In this document: piece by piece, positions 38,048 to 47,004 of the stretch | Position numbering within the stretch: the first letter of the stretch is position 1 | Layout of the letters: the number at the start of each line of letters is the position of its first letter | Source: Clostridia bacterium | GTDB taxonomy: Bacteria > Bacillota > Clostridia > Christensenellales > Aristaeellaceae | Reading direction: 5' to 3' | NCBI GenBank assembly: GCA_017395685.1 | Contig: JAFQOD010000057.1 | Span: 36,451-100,450, forward strand | Length of the DNA: 64,000 bases | The notes under the pieces: generated by a model | Seen by the model: only the letters and a program-made list of their open reading frames with translations | Database searches by the model: none | Told to the model about the DNA's origin: nothing | Made by a program: the position numbers and the translations under genes

Positions 38048-38647
38048 TTATTCAATCACAGGCATATACCTGACAGTACGCTGTTTTTCCGCCGCAATGA
38101 TGGATGCCACCTGCTGATAAGCCAGTTCAAGATTATCATTGACAACGGCGTATTGATATTTATCCATCTGCTCGATTTCGCCCCTGGCATTGCCCAGACG
38201 GCGTTCGATTTCCTTGGGATCATCGGTATTGCGGGTATGCAGCCGCACCCGCAGGGCATCATAGGAAGGGGGAAGAATAAAGATGGATACGCAGTCGGGG
38301 CGCTGGCGCATTACCTCCCTTGCCCCCTGGGGATCGATATCCAATACCACGTTGAGCCCCTTATCCATCAGCTCCTGCACCTGGGATTTCAAAGTGCCGT
38401 ACCGATGGGCGTGGACGGTGGCATGCTCCAGGAATGCATCCTCCGCCAGCAGCCTGTCATATTCATCATCAGAAATGAAATGATAATGCACACCTGGAAT
38501 TTCATTATCCCTTTGATACCGGGTAGTGGCGCTGACAGAAAAGGTAAGGCTGGGATCCTCGGTCAGTAATCGTTCGCAGATCGTGCCCTTTCCCGTGCCG
38601 GAAGGCCCAGAAATGACGATCAGCATACTCTTTCTCTCTTCCTTCAT
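38048..38647 (-). CDS. gmk: Guanylate kinase
   Basis: This 199-residue kinase phosphorylates GMP to GDP. The P-loop is VISGPSGTGKGTICERLL, and the GMP-binding region reads SVSATTRYQRDNEIPGVHYHFIS. The ATG at 38647 has AGGAG 8 bases upstream. An alternative ATG seven codons in (MLIVISG) matches the usual N-terminus and is also possible. It lies 14 bases after remA. Confidence 0.96.
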   Translation of the reverse strand: MKEERKSMLIVISGPSGTGKGTICERLLTEDPSLTFSVSATTRYQRDNEIPGVHYHFISDDEYDRLLAEDAFLEHATVHAHRYGTLKSQVQELMDKGLNVVLDIDPQGAREVMRQRPDCVSIFILPPSYDALRVRLHTRNTDDPKEIERRLGNARGEIEQMDKYQYAVVNDNLELAYQQVASIIAAEKQRTVRYMPVIE

Positions 38648-38661
38648 CTTCCTGACTCCTC

Positions 38662-38901
38662 TTATGTATCGCTTTGCAGGCGGCCGGATATGGTATCAGG
38701 CTGCACGGCAGATAATACCACATGGCCGCTATCCATCATCAGTACAGCGCGGGTACGGCGCCCGGCCGTTGCATCCACCAGATGTCCATTCTCCCTGGCT
38801 TCAGCAATAATACGCTTCACCGGGGCGGAATCCGGGGTAATCACCGCCACAATTCTTTCTGCGGAAACCATATTGCTGAATCCGATATTGAGCAGTTTCA
38901 T
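38662..38901 (-). CDS. remA: RemA-like DNA-binding regulator (DUF370)
   Basis: This 79-residue protein matches the RemA/YlzA family, which in Bacillus subtilis activates biofilm matrix and osmoprotection genes. Seen here are the [20 protein letters not shown] start, the [12 protein letters not shown] helix region, and [20 protein letters not shown]. Its place between yicC and gmk is the conserved location in Firmicutes. Targets in this organism are unknown. Confidence 0.93.
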   Translation of the reverse strand: MKLLNIGFSNMVSAERIVAVITPDSAPVKRIIAEARENGHLVDATAGRRTRAVLMMDSGHVVLSAVQPDTISGRLQSDT

Positions 38902-38907
38902 CCCCGA

Positions 38908-39783
38908 TCACTCCACATTCTGTACCTGTTCCCGGATCTTTTCAATTTCGCTCTTGGCGGCCACCACCAATTTGGTGATCTGGGCATCAGATGCCTTGGA
39001 GCCGATGGTATTCACTTCCCTGTTCAATTCCTGCACCAGGAAATCCAGCCGCCGGCCCACTTCACCCTTGCCCTGCAATGCCTCTGTCACCTGATCAAAA
39101 TGGCTGAGCAAACGGGATAATTCTTCATCAATGGCGCATCGATCAGCCATCAGAGCCACTTCCTGATATAGCCGCTGCTCATCCAGATCCTTCACGCCCA
39201 ATTCGGCAAGGCGGGCCTTCAATTTTTCCTGATAATTGAGGGGCACCTGAGGAGCGAGGGCAGCAATCTCATCCCGGATCTTTTTCACTTCGTCAAGATG
39301 GAGAGCCAGATCCTTCTGCAGCGCTTCCCCTTCTCTTTCCCGCATAGCTTCCACATCGGAAAGAGCGGCGGCCATTGTATCCATCAGCAGCGCCAGCACT
39401 GCATCCTGATCTTCTTCTGCCACCGTTACGGTCAGCACATCGGGCTGAGAGGCAATAAAGGAGGCGGGATCAATTTCGCCCGTGCCGTTAAGCACTTTGC
39501 CAATGCTCTGAATAGCGTTCATATACTGGGCAACCAGTCCTTCATCCACCCGTACCACCCGGGCGTCCGCCCGAAGGTTCAGATAGCTCACATTCATATC
39601 CACATGGCCCCGGCGCAGGGATTGCCCCAGCCTTTTCCGCACGGCCTCCTCGGCAAAGGAGAGGGCGCGAGGCATCCGGAGCGATACATCCAGAAACCGA
39701 TGATTGACTGTTTTGATTTCCACCGTCATTTCCCGTCCGTCACGGCTGATCAGCCGACGGCCGTAACCCGTCATGCTTCGCAT
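38908..39783 (-). CDS. yicC: YicC-family endoribonuclease-like protein
   Basis: This 291-residue protein has the hallmark N-terminus MRSMTGYGR, then EIKTVNHRFLDVSLRMPR. The C-terminal domain contains DRCAIDEELSRLLSHFDQ and GRRLDFLVQELNREVNTIGSK. The family is implicated in RNA degradation, for example of small RNAs in Escherichia coli. AAGGAGG lies 8 bases before the ATG at 39783. It is the first gene of the long housekeeping operon, directly downstream of a good promoter. Confidence 0.95.
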   Translation of the reverse strand: MRSMTGYGRRLISRDGREMTVEIKTVNHRFLDVSLRMPRALSFAEEAVRKRLGQSLRRGHVDMNVSYLNLRADARVVRVDEGLVAQYMNAIQSIGKVLNGTGEIDPASFIASQPDVLTVTVAEEDQDAVLALLMDTMAAALSDVEAMREREGEALQKDLALHLDEVKKIRDEIAALAPQVPLNYQEKLKARLAELGVKDLDEQRLYQEVALMADRCAIDEELSRLLSHFDQVTEALQGKGEVGRRLDFLVQELNREVNTIGSKASDAQITKLVVAAKSEIEKIREQVQNVE

Positions 39784-39808
39784 AAAAAATCCCTCCTTAA
39801 ACTTTTTA

Positions 39809-39838
39809 ATTATACCATAGAAAAGTCCCCTATGAAAA
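39809..39838 (-). promoter_or_regulatory. Predicted promoter of the yicC-rsmA housekeeping operon
   Basis: On the minus strand, TTTTCA and TATAAT are 18 bases apart with an extended -10 (TATGGTATAAT). It is 26 bases upstream of the yicC ATG. No other strong promoter is obvious inside the 14-kb operon. Confidence 0.65.
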
Positions 39839-39906
39839 GCCCAAATTTTGATTTTCGGCAAACTTTGCATCGTTTCTCCTGTTTTTTGATGCATCCTTCT
39901 TATAGA

Positions 39907-40047
39907 TTATTTTCTGATCGCCTGCCAGAGGCTGTTTTTTCGGATCCATGGGCTTTCCCACCCGTTTGCGGCGTATGCCCGGAAGGCATATCTGGCCTTT
40001 CGTTTCTGTTGTCTTTTTTCTTTTTTGTTTTTTTCAAATATAATCAC
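39907..40047 (-). CDS. Possible small basic protein (46 codons, GTG start)
   Basis: This is the only coding candidate in the 324-base gap between yicC and the MATE gene; the gap's other content is the yicC promoter. The frame starts with GTG at 40047, has an AGGAGG ribosome binding site 8 bases upstream, and would encode a very basic peptide (MIIFEKNKKEKRQQKRKARY at the N-terminus, then Trp-rich SPWIRKNSLW). The ribosome binding site lies within an 8-base-pair stem (GCGCATCC with GGATGCGC, 40049-40076), which could hide it. Family unknown. It may be chance; comparison with relatives would decide. Confidence 0.35.
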   Translation of the reverse strand: MIIFEKNKKEKRQQKRKARYAFRAYAANGWESPWIRKNSLWQAIRK

Positions 40048-40107
40048 AGCGCATCCCTCCTATGGAAAGGATGCGCCGGATCATCAATTTTTATGATGGT
40101 ATACAGC

Positions 40108-41568
40108 TTATACCTTGATATTTTTCCATTTGCCGCTGTGAAAACGGGGATACAGCATGATAAACCGCAGCACGATCTCGGAAAGGCCGAAAATCCACGT
40201 GCCCATCAATTCCAGATGCAGCACATTCACCGCCAGAATTGCCATGATTGGCCGCACGACGCTGACACAAGTGGTGGATACCATGGCAACAAACAGATTA
40301 TCCCCGGCGCCCCGGAGGGAACTGGAAAGCACCACGGAGCTGGTCTGGAAGGGCTGAACAGCCGCAAGCACCAGCATGGTCTGAGCTGCATAGCGGATTA
40401 CTTCATCCGCATTCAGGGTATTTGCGCCAATAAACAATCCGGCCAGCTGATACCTGAACAGAACGATGCCGGCGCCCAGAATCAAAGAAACAATTACCGC
40501 ATACCGCTGGCATACCTTGCCATACAGCATGGAAAGATCCGCACGTTTCCTGCCCAGGTTCTGGCCCACCAGCGCCGTCCCTGCCACGCCGAAACCGTCG
40601 CCAAAGGTAAACGTCAGATTCAGCAGCTGCATACAAATCTGATTGGCAGCATACATGGTGGTGCCCAGGGAAAAGAGAATGCGGCCATAGATAAAGAAGC
40701 CGAACCGGACGCCCAATTGTTCGATGGCGGCATTTCCGCCTACCTTCACAATGGCCTTCATGGCATCCTTTTCAAAGCGCCATTTATCCCTGATGGAAAT
40801 ATGCAGATAGCCTTTATGCTTGCCGCCGATCACCAGGGTGCCAAGGGCCATCAGGAAGCCTACAAGCATACCGATCACAGATGCAAGGGCCGCACCCTGC
40901 ACCCCAAGGGCGGGAAAGCCCAGATTGCCGCCGATCAGGCAGAAATTGAAAAATACATTGGTCAGATTGCTAGCCACATTCACCCACATGGTGATGCGGG
41001 TCTTTCCGATACCACGCTGGGCGGCACAGATGCACATGGAAAGGGCATTGATGGGAAGGGCATAGCTCATGATCCGGAAATAATCCACCGCATTCCGGAA
41101 AATTTCTTCTTTTTCAGCACTGTCCCCGCCGGCAAGGCGCATCAGCGGCTCTGCAAACAGCGCCGCAATCAGCGTAAGCACCAGGGAAATACTAAGCGCC
41201 AGCATCATCGCGTTGCGCAGGGTGCTGTTGGCGGCTTCCTGCCTTTCTTCCCCTTTTCTGCGGGCTACAATGGCCGTAACGCCCACATTCAAGGCAAAGA
41301 AAATGCACAAAAGCAGCATTCTGGGCTGGGTAGGCAATCCCACAGAGGATAAGCCGTCCGGCCCAAGCACATTGCCCACCATCATGGTATCCACAGAGCC
41401 AATCAGGCTCATCAGCACCATTTCAATTACGGAAGGAAGGGCAATCCGCCATACCTCTTTATAAGCTGTTTTTCCATCCGGCAATTCGCCTAAGACTTCA
41501 TCCTTTTTCACAAAGAATTGCGGCGAAAAAAAACGCCGGATAAAATTCATCTGCATTTTTTTGTGCAC
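40108..41568 (-). CDS. MATE-family multidrug/cation exporter
   Basis: This 486-residue membrane protein has about twelve hydrophobic segments in two repeated halves. It carries the family N-terminal region ALPSVIEMVLMSLIGSVDTMMVG and the second-half counterpart with GFGVAGTALVGQNLG. It would export drugs or metabolites using a sodium or proton gradient. The start is uncertain: a GTG at 41568 and ATGs 12 and 18 bases downstream are close together. A promoter lies upstream in the divergent region. Substrate unknown. Confidence 0.92.
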   Translation of the reverse strand: MHKKMQMNFIRRFFSPQFFVKKDEVLGELPDGKTAYKEVWRIALPSVIEMVLMSLIGSVDTMMVGNVLGPDGLSSVGLPTQPRMLLLCIFFALNVGVTAIVARRKGEERQEAANSTLRNAMMLALSISLVLTLIAALFAEPLMRLAGGDSAEKEEIFRNAVDYFRIMSYALPINALSMCICAAQRGIGKTRITMWVNVASNLTNVFFNFCLIGGNLGFPALGVQGAALASVIGMLVGFLMALGTLVIGGKHKGYLHISIRDKWRFEKDAMKAIVKVGGNAAIEQLGVRFGFFIYGRILFSLGTTMYAANQICMQLLNLTFTFGDGFGVAGTALVGQNLGRKRADLSMLYGKVCQRYAVIVSLILGAGIVLFRYQLAGLFIGANTLNADEVIRYAAQTMLVLAAVQPFQTSSVVLSSSLRGAGDNLFVAMVSTTCVSVVRPIMAILAVNVLHLELMGTWIFGLSEIVLRFIMLYPRFHSGKWKNIKV

Positions 41569-41601
41569 CTACCCTTCAGCAGATTTAATCGCAACTAAAT
41601 A

Positions 41602-41630
41602 AGTCTATCACATTTTCCCATCAGTGTAAA
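41602..41630 (-). promoter_or_regulatory. Predicted promoter of the MATE exporter gene
   Basis: On the minus strand TTTACA (41625-41630) and TAGACT (41602-41607) are 17 bases apart, 34 bases before the GTG start. It lies back-to-back with the promoter of the C39-like gene. Confidence 0.45.
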
Positions 41631-41655
41631 TCACCTCAGGAGAAAAAGTTACCGT

Positions 41656-41683
41656 TTGCATTTTCTCCATTCTTCGATATAAT
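41656..41683 (+). promoter_or_regulatory. Predicted promoter of the C39-like gene
   Basis: TTGCAT (41656-41661) and TATAAT (41678-41683) are 16 bases apart, 36 bases before the start codon at 41719. Confidence 0.6.
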
Positions 41684-41718
41684 ATACTCAAAAATGCATG
41701 ATAAAGGAGTGCATAAGA

Positions 41719-42378
41719 ATGAATGCAACCGGGAAACGTATTGCTATCACCTATCAGGAAACACATTATGATCTTTGCAATCAGCGCTGCCCCGATTGGG
41801 TACACCCCTATGCTTATCAGAATGGCAGCGAAAATATGAGCGATGCCGGCTGCGGCATCTTTTCCCTGGTCAATGCCTCCTATTATCTGGGCGGCCAGGA
41901 GATTATTCCGGAAGAGCTGGCCGATTTTTCCTGCCGAAACGGCGGCCGGGGAGATGACGGTACGGATCGTCCCGCCCTGCTTGCCGCTATGCAGGAAAAA
42001 GGATGGGCAGAAAAATGCGGCTTCGTTTATCAGTTCGATGGCCTGCGCAATGATCTGGATACGCTGCATGATCATCTGATGCAGGGCAATGCTGCTCTTT
42101 GCAATCTGCGGGTAGGCCATATTGTGGCGCTGGTAGGCGCCAGAATCCAGGATGGAGAAAAGCAGGTGCTGGCCGCCGATCCCTACAGCGAAAGCGCAGA
42201 TGACCGGGTAAAGGATGCCGTCCGGGAACTGATCCCGGGCAGCGAGGTGATCTCCCCCATCCGGAACAAGCAGAAAATGATCTGCGGCTGGCGAAAGACC
42301 AATGCCCTCTTCTGGGTATCGCTTTCCACCGTCCGTGATTTCAATCTTCTTCACCGTCTGAAAAAAGGGGAAGGATGA
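41719..42378 (+). CDS. C39-like papain-fold protein, no signal peptide
   Basis: This 219-residue protein has the layout of the peptidase C39-like family: Cys45 in DAGCGIFSLVNA, His134 in VGHIVALVG, and Asp154 in AADPYSES, a plausible Cys-His-Asp triad. The N-terminus has no signal peptide or membrane segment, so it appears cytoplasmic unless exported another way. AAAGGAG is 9 bases before the ATG at 41719; the ATG at 41698 lies before the site. No bacteriocin precursor or ABC exporter is nearby, so a leader-peptidase role is not supported. Function unknown. Confidence 0.75.
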   Translation: MNATGKRIAITYQETHYDLCNQRCPDWVHPYAYQNGSENMSDAGCGIFSLVNASYYLGGQEIIPEELADFSCRNGGRGDDGTDRPALLAAMQEKGWAEKCGFVYQFDGLRNDLDTLHDHLMQGNAALCNLRVGHIVALVGARIQDGEKQVLAADPYSESADDRVKDAVRELIPGSEVISPIRNKQKMICGWRKTNALFWVSLSTVRDFNLLHRLKKGEG

Positions 42379-42452
42379 AATCGTTCTGCATCTTCGTTCT
42401 ATCAGCAGAATACAGTTTGATGCATTATTTTTTAAGACAAGGAGAGCTGTGA

Positions 42453-44150
42453 TTGAATAGAACATTCCGTTGTCTGATCCTTCTCATGGCGCTAATGATG
42501 CTTTCATCCCTTCCCGTCGCCCACGGAGAAAAAATGGAGGGCATCGTCCGGGTGCTGCTGACCAAGCTGAATCTGACCGACCGGGTGGAAATTTCCCTGG
42601 ACGGCAGCTATACCCTCAATGGCATCGCCTTCCAGCGGGGCAGTGATCTGATCGTATCCTCCGCGTCCGGCACCCTGATGGTGTATTACGAAGGCATGTC
42701 CCTGGATGCAGGAAAAACCCTGACCCTTACCCGTCATGCCGTCCCCCAGGGCCAGGAAAACGGCCTGCGCTTCAACGGCGCATATGAATTGCACCCCGGC
42801 GATCTGGTATTATCCGTTCAGGGAAAACAGCTGCGTCCTGTGCTGCATGCCCCAGTGGAGGAATATCTGCTGGGGGTCGTTCCCTATGAAATGAGCGATT
42901 CCTTCCCCCTGGAAGCATTGAAGGCCCAGGCAGTTGCCGCCCGTACCTATGCCCTCAAACGGATTGGCGCCCATGCCGATTATGATGTGGTGGATAATAC
43001 CAATGATCAGGCCTATTATGGCGTGAAAAAAGAGCATACCAATGCCGCCCGTGCCGTAAAGGAAACGGCGGGGGTATGCGGTTATTATAAAGGCAAGATG
43101 GCCGATTGCTATTATTCCGCCAGCAACGGCGGCCAGACGGAATTGGTATCCCATGTCTGGGGTGAAGGGGATTACGGCTATCTTTCCATGATCGACGATC
43201 CCTATGATGTAGAAAACCGGGAGAGCGTGGTCAAATCCGCTTCTTTCCCGAAGGTTATTACAGATCACAGCCAGCTCAGGGGGCTGGAAAATGATATCCT
43301 GGGCCTGCTTTCCGAGATTATGGAAAGCAAAGGATATGACGGCGATACCCGGCACATCCGCATTGCCGGCATCGATAAGGCAGAACTGGCCCTTCCTCTC
43401 TATACCGATTCCCCCTCCAGAATCATGACATTGCTGAAATTATCCCTCCAGGTGGAAGGCCGAAGGCTGCTGCGCATGGATGATGAAGAGGAAATTTCCA
43501 TTTTTGAGCTTCCCCCTACCGAGCCGCCCCGGCAAACCGAAACCTGGTCCCAGATGGAACGGCTGAAGGAGCCCGTTCTCATTGCACTGGATATCTTCCC
43601 CGCCGTTGAAAGCACCTTGGGCCTTTCCATCAACGGGGGTAGCAATGAAATCATGACCATCCAGGAAACGGACAGCGCATTCATTCTGGAATCCAGGCGT
43701 TACGGCCACGGGGTTGGCATGAGCCAGCGGGGCGCCCAATGCATGGCAGGAAACTATGATTGGAATTATCTGCAGATTCTGCGTTTCTATTATCCAGGCA
43801 TGGATCTGAAAACGCTGAATTATACCTTCGCAATGCCCAAAGCATTGGGGCAGACCTTCCTTTCCACCCCTGCGCCTGCCGCTACGCCCACCCCAAGGCC
43901 AACTGCCCAGCCGCTGCGTTCCACCCCAGGCCCCGATCAATCCATGGTGATCGTGAATAATATCGGCGTCAATTCCTATCTGAATCTTCGTGCCGAGGCC
44001 AATACACAATCCGCTGTCCTGAGACAATTGTATTATGGTCAGCAATTGATCGTGCTGCAGGATATGGGAGAATGGCTGCAGGTACGGACGGATGATATTA
44101 CAGGCTATGTAATGCGCAGCTTTGTCAATCCCTTTGTCTTACCACAATAA
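42453..44150 (+). CDS. SpoIID/LytB-domain protein with C-terminal SH3-like domain
   Basis: This 565-residue exported protein has a signal peptide ending near AHGEK. The SpoIID domain (about residues 125-450) carries VVPYEMSDSFPLEALKAQAV with Glu146 at the position catalytic in SpoIID lytic transglycosylases. It also has CYYSASNGGQTELVS and the C-terminal GHGVGMSQRGAQCMA. A Pro/Thr-rich linker (about 474-500) leads to a bacterial SH3 domain (NSYLNLRAEANTQSAV). The start is TTG with AAGGAG 8 bases upstream. It probably cleaves denuded peptidoglycan glycan strands. No sporulation neighbours are present, so a vegetative or LytB-like role is equally possible. Confidence 0.9.
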   Translation: MNRTFRCLILLMALMMLSSLPVAHGEKMEGIVRVLLTKLNLTDRVEISLDGSYTLNGIAFQRGSDLIVSSASGTLMVYYEGMSLDAGKTLTLTRHAVPQGQENGLRFNGAYELHPGDLVLSVQGKQLRPVLHAPVEEYLLGVVPYEMSDSFPLEALKAQAVAARTYALKRIGAHADYDVVDNTNDQAYYGVKKEHTNAARAVKETAGVCGYYKGKMADCYYSASNGGQTELVSHVWGEGDYGYLSMIDDPYDVENRESVVKSASFPKVITDHSQLRGLENDILGLLSEIMESKGYDGDTRHIRIAGIDKAELALPLYTDSPSRIMTLLKLSLQVEGRRLLRMDDEEEISIFELPPTEPPRQTETWSQMERLKEPVLIALDIFPAVESTLGLSINGGSNEIMTIQETDSAFILESRRYGHGVGMSQRGAQCMAGNYDWNYLQILRFYYPGMDLKTLNYTFAMPKALGQTFLSTPAPAATPTPRPTAQPLRSTPGPDQSMVIVNNIGVNSYLNLRAEANTQSAVLRQLYYGQQLIVLQDMGEWLQVRTDDITGYVMRSFVNPFVLPQ

Positions 44151-44166
44151 GCATCATCTGAAAATC

Positions 44167-44195
44167 CGGCAGGCAAAAATGCCTGTCGTTTTTTT
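44167..44195 (+). terminator. Terminator after the SpoIID-like gene
   Basis: CGGCAGGC pairs with GCCTGTCG (one wobble) around a 6-base loop, followed by seven T residues. Confidence 0.85.
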
Positions 44196-44288
44196 CATCT
44201 TCTGATTTGTGGGTATAATCATTTTGTCTACTTTATTTCTGCACCGATAATGGACCAAACAAAAGATTGTAAAAAACGAAAAAATCCC

Positions 44289-44318
44289 TTGCGGTATATT
44301 ACGAAATCATTGTATACT
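44289..44318 (+). promoter_or_regulatory. Predicted promoter of the polysaccharide deacetylase gene
   Basis: TTGCGG (44289-44294) and TATACT (44313-44318) are 18 bases apart, about 68 bases before the start codon. Confidence 0.5.
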
Positions 44319-44385
44319 TAATGTGCATTTTAATGAAACACTGCTTGCTTAATATGTATTCCCACGGGAAAGGATGTATGTACCA

Positions 44386-46170
44386 ATGAAACGAGGATGG
44401 GCATTATGGCTTATACTGTGCCTGATGATTTCCCTGATTCCCCTGGCACAGGCTGACGAAATCAGCTTTACCGGCACCATATCCGGCGGCAGTCTGCACA
44501 TGCGCAAGGAGCCCAAACCCTCCGCCAAGGTTGTCAACACCTATAAAAGCGGCACCGAAGTGCAAATTCTGGAAAATGACGGCACCTGGTGCAAGGTCAA
44601 AGTCGGCAATAAAACAGGATATATGATGGCCCAGTATCTGGATATCAAAGCCAATTATCCCCATATCGGCTGGGGCAGGGCCACCCGCAGGGAAGCGCTG
44701 CTCAATATTTATGAAAAGCCGGATCTGAACAGCAGCATCATTTTCAAAGCCATGGATGAAATGAATGTTGAACTGGTGGAAAAGAAAAACGGATGGTATA
44801 AAATCCGTTTCAGCGATGCTTTCGGATATCTTCCGGAAGCCATGATCACCCCTCTTTCCGGCGATTTTGCCTTAGGCTTTTCTCAAAATGATGGAATTTC
44901 TTCCGTCCGCGCCAGCGATCTTTATTCCGCTGTGCGGGAAGTGGGCAGTCCCCGTACCATGAACCGGGATGAAGGTGATTTCACTTATACCGTCGCCTGG
45001 CCCGATGTGGGCATTGCTGAGGCCAATCAGCTGATGGGCTCCTGGGTGCAGGATATGCTTGATCGTTTTGAAGCGGATTACCGCAGCTATTATGAAGGAA
45101 AAAAGGCACACTGCCGCATCGAATATCAATCGCTGCAGATTGACGACCGGTATCAGAGCATTCTGCTGGCGGCGGAATATACGGTGGACGGGCTGCAGGT
45201 GGATCATGCCTGTACCCTGAATCTAGATACAAAAACAGGCACGGTTTTATCCGCTGATCAGCTTTTCAATGCCACCGATAAAACACTATTCAGCCTGGAA
45301 ACCGGCATTGCCCAGCTGATGAACGCAGATACCGACGGCTATACCGGAAAGGCAGCTTCCGCTATGCTGGATCACATCCTCATCACCCGGGATGGCCTGG
45401 CCGTTTATCTGCCTGCCGGCGTCTATCTGCCCGTCTCCATGGGGATCCAGCGCATCATGATTCCCTGGAAGCAAGTCGCCGCCGAAAGTGCCCTGGAATC
45501 GGAGATCGTATCCCAATACATCCGCAAGATTGATCCTTCCAAACCCATGATTGCCCTAACCTTTGATGACGGCCCCTCTGATCAGACCACCCGCATTCTG
45601 GATGTGCTGGATCAGTATGGCGGGAAAGCCACCTTCTGCGTACAGGGCATGAATGTGGAAAAATATGCCGATGTGGTGCGCAGGGCTGTGGCAGAAGGCC
45701 ACGAAATCGCCAGCCATACCTGGAATCACAAACGCCTTACCGAAGTTTCTGCCTCTACAGTGCGCTCCCAGCTGGAAAGAACCAATGCCATCGTCAGTGA
45801 AGTAACAGGCGGTTATCAGGTAAAAGTTCTGCGGCCGCCCTATGGTTCTGTCAATAAAACGGTGCGCAATATCTGCGCTGATCTGGATATGGTCATCGCT
45901 CACTGGAAAGTGGATACCCTGGATTGGGAAACCCGCAGCACCAGCAAAACCTATCGGGCAATCATTAAAGGCGCGGAGAACGGCGTCATCGTTCTTTGCC
46001 ACGATCTGTATTCTTCTACTGCCAGCGCCATTGAAAAGGCGGTTCCTGAGCTGGTGGAAAAGGGGTATCAGCTGGTTACCGTTTCTGAATTGCTCTCCTT
46101 CCACAAGGACGGCGCAAAGCCCGGCACCGTATATGCCTTCCTGGCCCCGGAAAATATCCGCACAGAATGA
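44386..46170 (+). CDS. Exported polysaccharide deacetylase with SH3 domains (PdaC-like)
   Basis: This 594-residue envelope protein has a signal peptide ending near AQADE and two SH3-like domains (about residues 27-90 with LHMRKEPKPSAKVVNTY, and 98-155). A middle region resembles the DUF4163/DUF3298 part of PdaC. The NodB deacetylase domain (about 384-575) has LTFDDGPSDQTT, the metal-binding HEIASHTWNH, LRPPYGS, and the catalytic-His region VIVLCHD. It would deacetylate peptidoglycan or another surface glycan, giving lysozyme resistance in relatives. I choose the Met at 44386 because AAAGGATG is about 12 bases away; the ATG at 44374 directly abuts it. Confidence 0.9.
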   Translation: MKRGWALWLILCLMISLIPLAQADEISFTGTISGGSLHMRKEPKPSAKVVNTYKSGTEVQILENDGTWCKVKVGNKTGYMMAQYLDIKANYPHIGWGRATRREALLNIYEKPDLNSSIIFKAMDEMNVELVEKKNGWYKIRFSDAFGYLPEAMITPLSGDFALGFSQNDGISSVRASDLYSAVREVGSPRTMNRDEGDFTYTVAWPDVGIAEANQLMGSWVQDMLDRFEADYRSYYEGKKAHCRIEYQSLQIDDRYQSILLAAEYTVDGLQVDHACTLNLDTKTGTVLSADQLFNATDKTLFSLETGIAQLMNADTDGYTGKAASAMLDHILITRDGLAVYLPAGVYLPVSMGIQRIMIPWKQVAAESALESEIVSQYIRKIDPSKPMIALTFDDGPSDQTTRILDVLDQYGGKATFCVQGMNVEKYADVVRRAVAEGHEIASHTWNHKRLTEVSASTVRSQLERTNAIVSEVTGGYQVKVLRPPYGSVNKTVRNICADLDMVIAHWKVDTLDWETRSTSKTYRAIIKGAENGVIVLCHDLYSSTASAIEKAVPELVEKGYQLVTVSELLSFHKDGAKPGTVYAFLAPENIRTE

Positions 46171-46911
46171 TCAGGGAAGAATCATGATCTGTCCCATCAC
46201 CAGGCAATCCGGATCGGAAAGATCATTCAATGCAATCAGGGCATCCCTGGAAACAGAAAATCTTTCAGCGATACGTGTAAGCGTATCGCTTTTTTGCACC
46301 ATATAACCATTCCGGTATTCCTCATTGATCCTATCGCCAAGATGCAATATCAATCCCGGATGCAGCGCATCTTCTGCGTAGGGGGTGTTGATGCGGATCA
46401 GAATTGATTCTTCTACTGAGAACAGACCAGCAATCCTTCCCAAATCATCCCCTTGCTGCACCAGATAAGCATCCTCCAATAGAAGAGACGGATCCCCAAG
46501 CACCGATACGGCGCTTCTTGGCGGAATGATCAGAAGCTGGCCTCTTTGAAGATCTGCATGATCTACCCATGGATTGAGGGATTTCAATTGATGAAGCTGC
46601 ACAGCAAAATGCAGCCCTGCATAAGCTACGGACGATACCCCCGGAGACAGGAAGTATGTTCCATGCTCCAATGTGCCCATTCCATTGACGGGGATTTTCA
46701 AAATCCGACCGGGGATCAATTGGCTTTCCCCGATGCTGTTCATCCTGGCAATTTTCTCCCATGCCGTATGATACATGACAGCAATCTTTTCCGCCGTATC
46801 TTCGTACTGAATGACATAGTATGCGCTCATCTCATTCTCATATCCGCTTTCTGCGATAACACACGGCATCAGCAGAAAAATCAGCATTACAAATATCGTC
46901 ATTGGTTTCAT
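46171..46911 (-). CDS. Exported LysM-repeat protein
   Basis: This 246-residue secreted protein has a signal peptide (MLIFLLMPCVIAES) and three LysM-type modules. The first (about residues 30-75) has YEDTAEKIAVMY, the second (about 145-190) YLVQQGDDLGRIAGLF, and the third (about 203-246) GYMVQKSDTLTRIAERFSVS. They should bind peptidoglycan. No catalytic domain is present. GGGAGG precedes the ATG at 46911. The stop codon abuts that of the convergent deacetylase gene with no gap, so no separate terminators exist there. Confidence 0.88.
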   Translation of the reverse strand: MKPMTIFVMLIFLLMPCVIAESGYENEMSAYYVIQYEDTAEKIAVMYHTAWEKIARMNSIGESQLIPGRILKIPVNGMGTLEHGTYFLSPGVSSVAYAGLHFAVQLHQLKSLNPWVDHADLQRGQLLIIPPRSAVSVLGDPSLLLEDAYLVQQGDDLGRIAGLFSVEESILIRINTPYAEDALHPGLILHLGDRINEEYRNGYMVQKSDTLTRIAERFSVSRDALIALNDLSDPDCLVMGQIMILP

Positions 46912-47004
46912 TCTCCATCCCTCCCTTAAAGGCTGATTCATTTTATGCAATCCGGGTGCATTCTGTGCACGTCCGCCGGGCATATTATTTTCGGGAGGGA
47001 TTGA

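Noticed and set aside
39298..41352. A 684-codon plus-strand open frame opposite yicC and the MATE gene.
   Set aside because: It spans two genes with clear function and the promoter between them. The residues are His/Gln-rich shadow sequence.
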